Positions 36,624 to 44,752 of a stretch of DNA of 64,000 nt are shown here, piece after piece. The position numbers and the translations under genes are program-made. The first letter of the stretch is position 1, and each line of letters opens with the position of its first letter. The DNA is from Pseudomonadota bacterium (lineage in GTDB: Bacteria > Pseudomonadota > Gammaproteobacteria > Steroidobacterales > Steroidobacteraceae): the NCBI GenBank assembly GCA_037200975.1, contig JBBCGI010000001.1:2852001-2916000 (forward strand), given 5' to 3'. Under the pieces are notes generated by a model. That model made no database searches. It had not been told where the DNA came from and worked only from the letters and a program-made list of their open reading frames with translations.

Positions 36624-37292
36624 ATGGCCATTGACGTTTATTGGGGAAGCGGCAGTCCTTATTCGTGGCGGGTATTACTCGCGCTCGAACACAAGGAGCT
36701 GGCTTACCACAGCCACCTGCTGCAGCTCGCCCTGCAGGAGCAGAAGTCGCCGCACATGCTGGCGATGAATCCGCGCGGGCGCGTCCCGATTCTCAAGGAT
36801 GGCGACTACGTGGTGTTCGAGTCGCTCGCGGTGCTTTACTACCTCGAGCGCAAATATCCGGCGAAGCCGTTGTTCGGCGATTCTCCGGAAGAGGGCGCCG
36901 TCATCATGCGGGTGTGTTGCGAATATCAGGCCTATATCGAGCCGCACCTGATGCGCATCGTGCGCGCGCTGCTGTTTCGCCAGGGCGACCCGCACTCGGA
37001 CGAGAGCACGTATGCGATGCACGTGATTGCCGGCGAAGCGCGCACCATCGAAGGCCGCCTGTCGAAAGGTCCGTGGATCGTGGGCGACCGGCCCGGCGCG
37101 TCGGACTACATGATTTATCCCGGTATCAAATTGTTGTTACGCGCGCTCGCGCGACCCGAGGCGCGCGAGTTGTCGTCGCGTTTCATGCCCGTCGACGCCA
37201 ACTATCCGGCGCTCGGCCGCTGGCTGCAGCGTGTCGAGGCGTTGCCAGGATTCGAGCGCACATTTCCGCCGCACTGGCGCGACGCTTCCTGA
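36624..37292 (+). CDS. Glutathione S-transferase family protein
   Basis: 222-residue cytosolic GST. The N-terminal thioredoxin-like domain begins IDVYWGSGSPYSWRVLLALEHKELAY, with a Ser in the usual catalytic position region, and has the cis-Pro/glutathione motif GRVPILKDGDYVVFESLAVLYYLERKYP. The C-terminal helical domain includes GPWIVGDRPGASDYMIYP, with the N-capping Asp. Substrate unknown. Divergent from sseA. Confidence 0.92.
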   Translation: MAIDVYWGSGSPYSWRVLLALEHKELAYHSHLLQLALQEQKSPHMLAMNPRGRVPILKDGDYVVFESLAVLYYLERKYPAKPLFGDSPEEGAVIMRVCCEYQAYIEPHLMRIVRALLFRQGDPHSDESTYAMHVIAGEARTIEGRLSKGPWIVGDRPGASDYMIYPGIKLLLRALARPEARELSSRFMPVDANYPALGRWLQRVEALPGFERTFPPHWRDAS

Positions 37293-37319
37293 CAAACCGC
37301 CATTGGTGGTAACGCCGGA

Positions 37320-37337
37320 TGAGGGTTGATACCCTCA
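37320..37337 (+). other. Hairpin upstream of homospermidine synthase gene
   Basis: Perfect 7-bp inverted repeat TGAGGGT/ACCCTCA with a 4-base loop (37327-37330), 27 bp before the hss ATG. It has no T-tract directly after it, so a regulatory or leader structure is as likely as a terminator for the GST gene. Confidence 0.4.
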
Positions 37338-37364
37338 CGCCCTGTTTTGAATGGGGCGAATGTA

Positions 37365-38777
37365 ATGGCCGACAAAGTTCACATCGAGTTTCCGGGGCGC
37401 ATCGTCTTCATCGGCTTTGGCAGCATTGGCCAGGGCACGTTGCCGCTCGTCCTGCGGCACATCGGAATCCCGAAAGAACGCGTCACGATCATCACCGGCG
37501 ACGACCGCGGCCGCAAAGTCGCCGAATCGTACGGCGTGAAATTCGTGGTGTTGCCGCTGACGCGCGACAACTTCCGCCGCGAGCTCGATCAGTACATCGG
37601 CCGCGGCGATTTCGTGTTGAACGTGTCCGTGGACGTCTCGTCGATCGCGCTGATCAAGTTCTGCTGGTCGAAGGGTGCGATGTACCTCGACACCTGCATC
37701 GAGCCGTGGCCGGGCGGTTATACCGACGCCACCATTCCGCACGCCAAGCGCACCAACTACGCGCTGCGCGAAGAAGCGCTGGCACTGCGCGCGCAGAACC
37801 CGCGCTCGCCCACCGCGGTCATCACGCACGGCGCCAACCCGGGTCTGGTGTCGCACTTCGTCAAGGTGGCGCTGCTCAACGTCGCCGGCGATACGGGTGT
37901 CGATGCGGGTTCGCCCAAGACGCGCGACGACTGGGGCCAGCTGGCGCGCAAGCTCGGCGTCAAGGTCATCCACATCGCCGAGCGCGACACGCAGCTTTCG
38001 TCGAAGCCGAAAGAGTTCAACGAGTTCGTCAACACCTGGTCGGTGGACGGCTTCGTCAGCGAAGGGCAGCAGCCCTCCGAGCTCGGCTGGGGCACCCACG
38101 AGAAGAACTTCCCGCGCGACGGCAAGCGGTACGATTTCGGTGGCGGCTCCTCTATCTACCTGATGCAGCCGGGCGCGGCGACGAAGGTGCGCACTTGGAC
38201 GCCGAAGGCCGGGCATTTCCACGGCTTCCTCATCACCCACGGCGAGGCGATTTCCATCGCCGACTACCTGTCGGTGCGGCAGAGCTCGGAAGTGGTGTAT
38301 CGCCCCACCTGCCACTACGCCTATCACCCGAGCGACTCCGCGATCGTTTCGCTGCACGAGTTCGCCGGCCGCAACTGGCACCTGCAGGACCGCCAGCGCA
38401 TCCTGCTGGACGAAATCACCGGCGGCATCGACGAGCTCGGCGTGCTGCTCGCGGGTCACAAGAAGAATGCCTACTGGTACGGTTCGCAGCTGTCGATCGA
38501 AGAAGCGCGCAAGCTCGCTCCGCACAACAACGCCACCAGCCTGCAGGTCACCGTCTCGTGCCTGTCGGGAATGATCTGGGCGATGGAGAACCCGAACGCG
38601 GGGCTCGTCGAGCCGGACGAGATCGACTACGTGCGCAATCTCGAGATCGCCAGGCCCTATCTCGGCACGCTCACCGGCGCCTACACCGACTGGACACCGC
38701 TGCACGATCGCGAGCGGCTGTTCCCGGAAGATCTCGACAAGACCGATCCCTGGCAGTTCAAGAACGTCCGGGTCTGA
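37365..38777 (+). CDS. hss: Homospermidine synthase
   Basis: NAD-dependent enzyme that joins two putrescines (or putrescine and spermidine) to give homospermidine. 470 residues, close to characterised bacterial enzymes of about 477. The N-terminal Rossmann motif IVFIGFGSIGQG (about 13-24), NVSVDVSSIALIKFC, the HGANPGLVSHFVK segment and the conserved C-terminal ATSLQVTVSCLSGMIWAMENPNAG are all typical. ATG 37365 has GGGGCGA upstream; the frame is open to 37326. With speA nearby, a homospermidine-based polyamine pathway is inferred. It is convergent with the DUF4166 gene, 13 bp apart. Confidence 0.95.
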   Translation: MADKVHIEFPGRIVFIGFGSIGQGTLPLVLRHIGIPKERVTIITGDDRGRKVAESYGVKFVVLPLTRDNFRRELDQYIGRGDFVLNVSVDVSSIALIKFCWSKGAMYLDTCIEPWPGGYTDATIPHAKRTNYALREEALALRAQNPRSPTAVITHGANPGLVSHFVKVALLNVAGDTGVDAGSPKTRDDWGQLARKLGVKVIHIAERDTQLSSKPKEFNEFVNTWSVDGFVSEGQQPSELGWGTHEKNFPRDGKRYDFGGGSSIYLMQPGAATKVRTWTPKAGHFHGFLITHGEAISIADYLSVRQSSEVVYRPTCHYAYHPSDSAIVSLHEFAGRNWHLQDRQRILLDEITGGIDELGVLLAGHKKNAYWYGSQLSIEEARKLAPHNNATSLQVTVSCLSGMIWAMENPNAGLVEPDEIDYVRNLEIARPYLGTLTGAYTDWTPLHDRERLFPEDLDKTDPWQFKNVRV

Positions 38778-38790
38778 GGCGCGCCGCGGC

Positions 38791-39444
38791 TCAGGCGGAG
38801 TCCGCCGCGCAGAACCGCCCCGTCTGGAAGAACATCTCGCCGAACAGCGGGTGTATGACCGCGAGCGTGAAGCGGAACCAGCCGTTCCCCAGGTCGATGT
38901 GCTCGACGTGGGTGACGCCGGGAGAAAAAAACGCCGGCAGCGGCAAGCGCACCCCGCCGCCCAGATCGAAGTAGTAAGAGCGGCTGACGAAGTGCAGCAC
39001 GCCGCCGGCCTCGTGGACCGCCAGCGGCATACACAGGCGCGCCGGCAGTCTTTCGATGAGACGGCCGTCTTCCGTGACGACCTTCGTGGATCGCACCAGG
39101 TCCATGCCGCCATCGGCCCAGTGATACTCGCGATTCCAGTCCACGCCGCCCGCGTGCGGCTGCACGAGCACGCGCGCCGCGACGTTCTGCCCGCCGCGTG
39201 GCGTCACGGGCGTGCCGAACAACGTGCCCAGCCACGCAAATACCCGGCCCAGCAGGCTGGCGCGCACGACCTCGAATGCGCCGGCATACGTGGCGCTGCC
39301 CGCGGTCGCCGCGAAACGTTCGCGCACCGCTTCGGGCAGCCGGTTCCAAGCCTCGCTTCCGAGCACGTCGCGCAGGCCGTGCCGCCTGCCCGCGCTGGCG
39401 CGCGTGTCGGCGAGTGCTCGCGGCAGTGCCCGGGTGTCGGTCAT
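38791..39444 (-). CDS. DUF4166 domain-containing protein
   Basis: 217 residues. The C-terminal two thirds fits DUF4166: a small helical start (LGSEAWNRLPEAVRERFAATAG), then a beta-rich body with GGVDWNREYHWADGGMDLVRSTKVV, LPLAVHEAGG-like and FFSPGVTHVEHIDLGNGWFRFTLAVIHPLFGEMFFQTGRF segments. Function unknown; no signal peptide. The GbsR-type regulator gene lies 10 bp upstream on the same strand, so the two probably form one transcript controlled by the operator at 39995. Confidence 0.82.
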   Translation of the reverse strand: MTDTRALPRALADTRASAGRRHGLRDVLGSEAWNRLPEAVRERFAATAGSATYAGAFEVVRASLLGRVFAWLGTLFGTPVTPRGGQNVAARVLVQPHAGGVDWNREYHWADGGMDLVRSTKVVTEDGRLIERLPARLCMPLAVHEAGGVLHFVSRSYYFDLGGGVRLPLPAFFSPGVTHVEHIDLGNGWFRFTLAVIHPLFGEMFFQTGRFCAADSA

Positions 39445-39454
39445 GGCCGTTCCT

Positions 39455-39979
39455 TCAGTCTCCCAGCAACTTCGAGATGCGCTCGCCCATGCGCATCATC
39501 TTGAGCAGCGTCTTGCGCGGCATGCGTTTCATCGCGTCGAACCAGCGGGTCACGGTCTCGAGGAATTCGAGCTGTGTCACGATGCGGTCGCGGACCGCGG
39601 CGGGCGTTTCCTGGTCGTTCTTGAGCTGCGCCGCGCATTCGCGCAACGCCGCCAGCGTCGGGTCGATCTCGCGCTTCTTGCGGCCATCCATGATCGCGCG
39701 GATCACTTCCCAGGTGTCCTGCTGCGCGCCGAAGAAGTCGCGCCGGTCGCCGAGCACATGCGTGACGTGTACCAGGTCCCACGCCAGCAGCTCCTTCAAA
39801 CCGTTGCTGATGTTGGAGCGCGCGATGCCGAGCGTCTCGCCGATCTCGTCGGCGTTCAGCGGCTTCTCGGATAGATAGAGCAGGGCGTGGATCTGCGCGA
39901 CGGAGCGGTTCATGCCCCAGCGGCTGCCCATCTCGCCCCAGTGGACGATGTAGCGCTGCATGGTTTCGGTGAGCTGCAT
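39455..39979 (-). CDS. GbsR/MarR family transcriptional regulator
   Basis: 174-residue DNA-binding protein. A winged helix-turn-helix at about 25-95 includes AQIHALLYLSEKPLNADEIGETLGIARSNISNGLKELLAWDLV, the GbsR-type arrangement; the C-terminal half is helical and probably dimerises (FLETVTRWFDAMKRMPRK). The family often controls transporters or osmoprotectant genes, but the ligand is unknown here. The gene has a near-consensus promoter (40013-40041) whose start point lies in a perfect palindrome, which points to autorepression. Confidence 0.92.
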   Translation of the reverse strand: MQLTETMQRYIVHWGEMGSRWGMNRSVAQIHALLYLSEKPLNADEIGETLGIARSNISNGLKELLAWDLVHVTHVLGDRRDFFGAQQDTWEVIRAIMDGRKKREIDPTLAALRECAAQLKNDQETPAAVRDRIVTQLEFLETVTRWFDAMKRMPRKTLLKMMRMGERISKLLGD

Positions 39980-39994
39980 ATTGTTTAGTCTGTT

Positions 39995-40014
39995 ATTTCT
40001 GTCTTGACAGAAAT
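39995..40014. promoter_or_regulatory. Palindromic operator between GbsR-type regulator and SRPBCC gene
   Basis: Perfect 9-bp inverted repeat ATTTCTGTC/GACAGAAAT with a 2-base TT spacer. It covers the predicted start point of the minus-strand regulator promoter and contains the TTGACA -35 of the plus-strand promoter, so a bound dimer could block both. Confidence 0.8.
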
Positions 40015-40032
40015 TATAGGCCCGTCGAATAT
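40004..40032 (+). promoter_or_regulatory. Promoter of the SRPBCC membrane protein gene
   Basis: Perfect -35 TTGACA at 40004-40009 inside the palindrome; 17-bp spacer; weaker -10 GAATAT at 40027-40032. The ATG follows at 40060. Confidence 0.55.
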
Positions 40033-40041
40033 CCGAGCCAA
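40013..40041 (-). promoter_or_regulatory. Promoter of the GbsR-type regulator gene
   Basis: Minus-strand -10 TATAAT at 40018-40013 with -35 TTGGCT at 40041-40036, 17-bp spacer. The start point would fall in the palindrome at about 40006, and the coding start is at 39979. Confidence 0.7.
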
Positions 40042-40059
40042 GCCCGACCAGACAATTTC

Positions 40060-41081
40060 ATGAACGATCCGCAACCGATTGAGATTCCACCACTCCCGCC
40101 CTGGCCGGAAACCCGGCAGCCGCCGTTCAGCCGCTGGTGGCCGGTGGGTTGGGGCGCCCTCGCCGGGCTCGCGCTGCGCCTGTTGTTCTGGGGCAAGCCC
40201 GAAACCGCCTACGCGGCGATGCTCGACTCTTTCATCCTGGGCTCGCCGGCGCTGGTGGGTGCCGTCACCGTGTACATGGCCGAGCGCCAGTTTCGCCGTT
40301 CGTGGACTTACTACGCCGTTGCCCCGGCGATCGCGACCCTCTGTTACGTCGTCGGCTCGCTTCTCATCCTCATAGAAGGATGGATCTGCGCCATCGTCAT
40401 CCTGCCGTTGTTTGCCGTCGTCGGCGCCTTGTCCGGGCTCCTGATGGGCGTCGTCTGCCGGCTCACCAACTGGCCGCGTCCGGCGATCGTCAGCAGCATC
40501 GCGATCCTGCCGCTCATCACCGGCGCCTTCGAACACCGCCTGCCGCTGCCGAATCTCGAGCGCGAGCAGCGCCGTTCGGTGTACGTCGCCGCGCCGGCCG
40601 CGGACGTCTGGCGGCAACTGATCGACGCCCGCGACATCCGGCCCGAAGAAGTGGACAACGCCTGGATGTACCGCATCGGCGTGCCGCTGCCGGCATCGGG
40701 CGCGGCCGATGTCCGCGGTGGCGAACACCTGCGGCACATCGTGATGGGCAAGGGCATCCACTTCGACCAGGTCGCGAGCGAGTGGCGCGAAAACCAGTCG
40801 GTGACCTGGCACTACCGGTTCGCGCCCGATTCATTTCCGCCGCATGCGCTCGACGATCATGTACGAGTCGGTGGCCACTATTTCGATGTGGGCGCGACCA
40901 CCTATTCGCTGCGCGCCCGAGCGGCGCCGGCACGATGCTCGAAGTGAGCATGAATTACCGGGTCAGCACGCGATTCAACTGGTATGCGGGGCCGGTGGCC
41001 GATCTGCTGATCGGCAATTTCGAAGAGAACATCCTGCGTTTCTACGCGCGGCGCGCGGAAGCTTACAAACCGGTTTCGTAG
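40060..41081 (+). pseudogene. Frameshifted SRPBCC-family membrane protein
   Basis: The first frame (40060-40947) gives a protein with about four N-terminal hydrophobic segments to residue 145 and then a soluble SRPBCC/polyketide-cyclase-like domain (RRSVYVAAPAADVWRQLIDARDIRPEE onward). It ends abruptly in RAAPARCSK. The natural C-terminus continues in another frame: SGAGTMLEVSMNYRVSTRFNWYAGPVADLLIGNFEENILRFYARR, ending at 41081. The switch lies near 40910-40920 in a C/G-rich run, consistent with loss of one base. It may be a real mutation or an assembly error. The regulator's divergent operator controls it. The 3' end overlaps convergent greB by 19 bp. Confidence 0.75.
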
Positions 41082-41569
41082 CGGATGGCGATGATGGTGA
41101 GTTCGCGCGCGCCGCCCGGCAGCTCGAGTTTCACCTCGTCGTCGAGGCCCTTGCGCATCAGTGCACGGGCCAGCGGCGCATCCATGCTGATGTAGCCCTC
41201 GGCCATGTCGAATTCGTCGGGGCCGACGATGCGATGCGTGAATTGTTTGCCGTCGACGCCTTCGAGCGTCACCCAGGCGCCGAAAAACACGCGCTTCGGA
41301 TCCGAGGGTGGTTTGTCGACCACCGTCATTCCATCGAGTCTCTTGCGCAGGAACCGCACGCGCCGGTCGATCTCGCGCAGGCGCTTTTTCCCATAGGTGT
41401 ATTCGGCGTTTTCGGAGCGGTCGCCCTGTGCCGCGGCCTCGGACACGGCCTGTGTCACGCGCGGGCGCTCCACCTTCCAGAGCTCGTCCAGCTCCTGTTT
41501 GAGCCGTGCTGCACCTGCGGTGGTGATGAATTGCGATCCGGGTTTCTCTGCAGTTCGGTAACGGCTCAC
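41063..41569 (-). CDS. greB: Transcription elongation factor GreB
   Basis: 168 residues, the usual Gre size. The N-terminal coiled coil has ITTAGAARLKQELDELWKVERPRVTQAVSEAAAQGDRSENAEYTYGKKRLREIDRRVRFLRKRL, with the tip acidic residues (D and E of GDRSENAEY) that reach into RNA polymerase. The C-terminal FKBP-like domain ends KLELPGGARELTIIAIRYE. The YGKKRLREIDRR sequence and basic character favour GreB over GreA. It rescues backtracked polymerase by stimulating transcript cleavage. Confidence 0.95.
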   Translation of the reverse strand: MSRYRTAEKPGSQFITTAGAARLKQELDELWKVERPRVTQAVSEAAAQGDRSENAEYTYGKKRLREIDRRVRFLRKRLDGMTVVDKPPSDPKRVFFGAWVTLEGVDGKQFTHRIVGPDEFDMAEGYISMDAPLARALMRKGLDDEVKLELPGGARELTIIAIRYETGL

Positions 41570-41679
41570 TACTTCTTGACCATATGTGATTCACGTCTCA
41601 GTCACGGCGACCCGCTGCCCAAGGGTTCTGTGCAACGGCTCACAGCCGCATGGGGGCGGTCAATCTACGCTTTCCACCC

Positions 41680-41874
41680 ATGGCAGCCCGCTACTACACG
41701 CACTTTGTCACGAGCGCAGAACCCGCGCACTCGAGCGAGTGGAGTGGAGTCATCGAGCTGACGCATCCGCTCGGCGAACGCCGCGATTCGAAGGAACTGC
41801 GCCGGCTGCTGGCCGCGAACTTCGAGATCGAAGCCGAGGACATCAAGATCCTGCAGGTCGCCAGACTGCACTGA
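41680..41874 (+). CDS. Small conserved-looking protein of unknown function
   Basis: 64 residues from ATG 41680 (74 if ATG 41650 is used); no strong ribosome site at either. Sequence begins MAARYYTHFVTSAEPAHSSEWSG and ends AANFEIEAEDIKILQVARLH, an alpha/beta pattern without recognised motif. The gene sits alone between greB and a strong terminator at 41935-41968, which supports it being expressed. Confidence 0.62.
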   Translation: MAARYYTHFVTSAEPAHSSEWSGVIELTHPLGERRDSKELRRLLAANFEIEAEDIKILQVARLH

Positions 41875-41934
41875 CCCCGACTGGCCCGAATCCCCTAGCG
41901 GACTTCTTTACCTTCATCGAAAGTCCGCCTTCCA

Positions 41935-41968
41935 AAGCCCCGAGCCCCTAAAGCCTGGGGCTTTTTTT
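41935..41968 (+). terminator. Rho-independent terminator
   Basis: AGCCCC (41943-41948) pairs with GGGGCT (41957-41962), or alternatively AAAGCCCC (41935-41942) with GGGGCTTT, followed by seven T ending at 41968. It terminates the small gene ending at 41874. Confidence 0.85.
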
Positions 41969-41973
41969 ATACT
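41968..41973 (+). promoter_or_regulatory. -10-like TATACT before the M13 peptidase gene
   Basis: TATACT begins on the last T of the terminator, 30 bp before ATG 42004. No recognisable -35, because the terminator stem occupies that place. Transcription would restart right after termination. Confidence 0.4.
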
Positions 41974-42003
41974 CCGGACCATCTCAAGTTTCCGGGGATC
42001 TCC

Positions 42004-44067
42004 ATGTTCAATCGTCTGGCAGCCATTGTGGCCGTAGCCTTGCTCACGGCCTGCGTGGCGTCGAGTCCGAAGCCCGCGCCCGCGCCTGCGCCTGCGGTTG
42101 CGCCGCCCGCGCCCGCGCTCACGTCGGGCCTCGATCTCACCGGCTTCGACCGCACGGTTCGACCGCAGGACGACCTCTATCGCTTTGTCGGCGGTGGCTG
42201 GCTGGCCAACACGCAGATTCCGCCCGACCGCTCGAACTACGGCACGTTCACCATCCTCGACGACCAGGCGAAGGAAGAGGTGCGGGACCTCGTCGTCGCC
42301 GCCTCCGTGCAACCGAACCGCGCGCCGGGTTCCGACGCGCAGAAGGTCGGCGACTTCTACCTCGCGTACCTCGATACCAATCGTGTGGAATCCCTGGGGC
42401 TCGCACCGCTCAAGGACGAACTGGCGCGCATCCAGGCGCTCGCGACGCCGCGCGACGTGGCGCGTTACATCGGCCGCGCGCAGCGTCTCGGCGTGGCGCA
42501 GCCGTTCAAGTGGTTCTCGTCGGCCGACAGCAGGAATTCGGGCACGTACATCGCGTCGATCACGCAGCGCGGGCTCACCATGCCCGATCGCGACTACTAC
42601 CTGAGTCCGGACGAGAAGTACGCCCGCTTCCGCGCCGGCTTCGCGCTGTATGTCGAACAATTGCTGGCGCGCGCCGGCGAACGCAATGCGAAATCCGCGG
42701 CGGCGCGCATCGCCGCGCTCGAAACGCGGCTGGCGAACTACCAGTGGACCAACGTCCAGAACCGCGATCCGGTGAAGACCTACAACCCGATGACTTTGCC
42801 GGAGTACGAGAAGCTCGCCCCAGGCTTCGACTGGATCGCGTTCTTCGACGGCCTCGGTGCGCCGGTCCAGAAACAGGATATCGGTCAGCCCACCTTCATC
42901 AAGGGGGTCGGGCAATTGGTGAAGACCGTGCCGGTCGCCGACTGGCGCGCGTATTTCGAGTTCCAGCTGCTCGACAAGTACGCGCCCGCATTGCCGGCGC
43001 AGTTCGCCGATCTGGAGTTCGATTTCCACCAGCGCACGCTGAACGGCGTGCAGGAACCGCGGCCGCGCTGGCGCCGCGCAGTCGATTCCATGGACACGAA
43101 CATCGGCGAGCTCGTTGGCCGCATGTTCGTCGAGGCGCATTTCAGCGCCGCAGCCAAACAGCGGATGAAGGAGCTGGTCGCAAATCTGCTCAAGGCCTTC
43201 GATGGTTCCATCGACGGCCTCGACTGGATGAGCGCCGCTACTCGCGCCGAAGCGAAGAAGAAACTTGCCAAGATCACGGTGAAGATCGGCTACCCCGACA
43301 AGTGGCGGGACTACAGCGCGTTGACGATCCGCGGCGACGATCTGGTCGGCAACCTCATGCGCGCCGCGGAGTTCGAGAACAACCGCCAGATCCAGCGTTC
43401 GGGCGGGCCGGTGGACAAGGACGAGTGGCGGATGACACCGCAGACCGTCAACGCGTACTACAGCCCCTCCACCAACGAAATCACCTTCCCGGCCGCCATC
43501 CTGCGCCCGCCGTTCTTCGATGCGACCGGCGACGATGCGGTCAACTACGGCGGCATCGGCTCGGCGATCGGACACGAGATCAGTCACGGCTTCGACGATT
43601 CGGGCCGGCAGTTCGACGGCGATGGAAACCTGCGCGACTGGTGGACGGCCGATGACGGAGCGAAGTTCAAGCAACGCGCAGACCTCGTGGTGAAGCAGTT
43701 CGCGGCTTACACCGTGCTCGACGGCCGCCATCTCAACGGCGAGCTCACGCTCGGCGAAAACATCGGCGATCTGTCGGGGCTCGCGGTGGCGTTTCGCGCC
43801 TACAAACTCTCGCTGGGCGGAAAGCCGGCTGCTGAAATCGACGGGTTCACCGGCGAGCAGCGCTTCTTTCTCGGCTGGGCACAGGTCTGGCGCCGCAAGT
43901 ACCGCGACGAGGATCTGCTCAAGCGCACGTTGACCGATCCGCACAGCCCGAGCGAATTTCGTACCAATGGACCGACTGGCAACATCGACTCCTTCTACGA
44001 TGCGTTTGGCGTGAAAGAGGGCGATCGCATGTATCGACCGCCCGCGCAGCGTGTCAAGATCTGGTGA
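42004..44067 (+). CDS. M13 family zinc endopeptidase (PepO/neprilysin type), lipoprotein
   Basis: 687 residues, the normal M13 length. A lipoprotein signal ends LLTAC, with an Ala/Pro-rich linker to about residue 40. The zinc site is HEISH at 524-528 with the third ligand E585 in GENIGDLSG, and the NAYYSPSTNEITFPAAIL substrate-binding motif (NAYY/F) precedes it; the C-terminal RVKIW matches family ends (usually CxVW). It cleaves peptides of up to about 40 residues in the envelope by family knowledge. lemA starts 19 bp downstream with a good ribosome site, possibly co-transcribed. Confidence 0.95.
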   Translation: MFNRLAAIVAVALLTACVASSPKPAPAPAPAVAPPAPALTSGLDLTGFDRTVRPQDDLYRFVGGGWLANTQIPPDRSNYGTFTILDDQAKEEVRDLVVAASVQPNRAPGSDAQKVGDFYLAYLDTNRVESLGLAPLKDELARIQALATPRDVARYIGRAQRLGVAQPFKWFSSADSRNSGTYIASITQRGLTMPDRDYYLSPDEKYARFRAGFALYVEQLLARAGERNAKSAAARIAALETRLANYQWTNVQNRDPVKTYNPMTLPEYEKLAPGFDWIAFFDGLGAPVQKQDIGQPTFIKGVGQLVKTVPVADWRAYFEFQLLDKYAPALPAQFADLEFDFHQRTLNGVQEPRPRWRRAVDSMDTNIGELVGRMFVEAHFSAAAKQRMKELVANLLKAFDGSIDGLDWMSAATRAEAKKKLAKITVKIGYPDKWRDYSALTIRGDDLVGNLMRAAEFENNRQIQRSGGPVDKDEWRMTPQTVNAYYSPSTNEITFPAAILRPPFFDATGDDAVNYGGIGSAIGHEISHGFDDSGRQFDGDGNLRDWWTADDGAKFKQRADLVVKQFAAYTVLDGRHLNGELTLGENIGDLSGLAVAFRAYKLSLGGKPAAEIDGFTGEQRFFLGWAQVWRRKYRDEDLLKRTLTDPHSPSEFRTNGPTGNIDSFYDAFGVKEGDRMYRPPAQRVKIW

Positions 44068-44085
44068 AGTTTCGAGGAGATTGCC

Positions 44086-44742
44086 ATGCGTCGATTGTTG
44101 TCCGGTTTCGTCTTCGTGGCCGCAGGTCTTGCACTGTCCGGCTGCGGTTACAACAAGCTGCAGAACCAGGATGAGGGTGTGAAGGCCGCCTGGGCGCAGG
44201 TGATCAACCAGTACCAGCGGCGCGCGGATCTCGTGCCGAATCTCGTCAACACCGTCAAAGGTTATGCCGCGCAGGAGGAGCGCGTGCTCGTGGGTGTCAC
44301 CGAGGCGCGCGCCAAGGCGACTTCCATCCAGCTCACGCCCGAGCTCATCAACGACCCGGAAGCGTTCAAGAAATTCCAGGCGGCGCAGGGCGAACTCACG
44401 CAGGCGCTCAAGAGCCTGCTGGCGGTGACGGAGAACTATCCGAACCTCAAGTCCGACGGCGTGTTTCGCGACCTGATGGTCCAGCTCGAAGGCACCGAGA
44501 ACCGGATCGCCGTGGAGCGCAAACGCTACATCGACGCCGTGCAGGCCTACAACGTCACGGTGCGCGAATTCCCCACCAACCTCACCGCCGGCTGGTTCGA
44601 CTACGAGGTGAAGCCTAACTTCTCGGTGGAGAACGAAGCGGCGATCTCCACCGCGCCGGCCGCGACCTTCGACACCTCGACGCCTTCGCAGTCCGCGGCG
44701 CCGGTGGAAGCTCCGCCGGCGCCCGCGCCCGCCGCGAACTGA
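44086..44742 (+). CDS. lemA: LemA family protein
   Basis: 218 residues: a lipoprotein-like signal with LSGC at 17-20, then GYNKLQNQDEGVKAAWAQVINQYQRRADLVPNLVNTVKGYAAQEERVL, the LemA coiled-coil signature, and NRIAVERKRYIDAVQAYNVTVREFPTN. The C-terminal 35 residues are an Ala/Pro-rich extension. AGGAGA six bases before ATG 44086. LemA genes commonly precede TPM-domain genes, as here; the joint function is not defined, though membrane stress roles are reported. Confidence 0.95.
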   Translation: MRRLLSGFVFVAAGLALSGCGYNKLQNQDEGVKAAWAQVINQYQRRADLVPNLVNTVKGYAAQEERVLVGVTEARAKATSIQLTPELINDPEAFKKFQAAQGELTQALKSLLAVTENYPNLKSDGVFRDLMVQLEGTENRIAVERKRYIDAVQAYNVTVREFPTNLTAGWFDYEVKPNFSVENEAAISTAPAATFDTSTPSQSAAPVEAPPAPAPAAN

Positions 44743-44752
44743 CGCGCCACTC

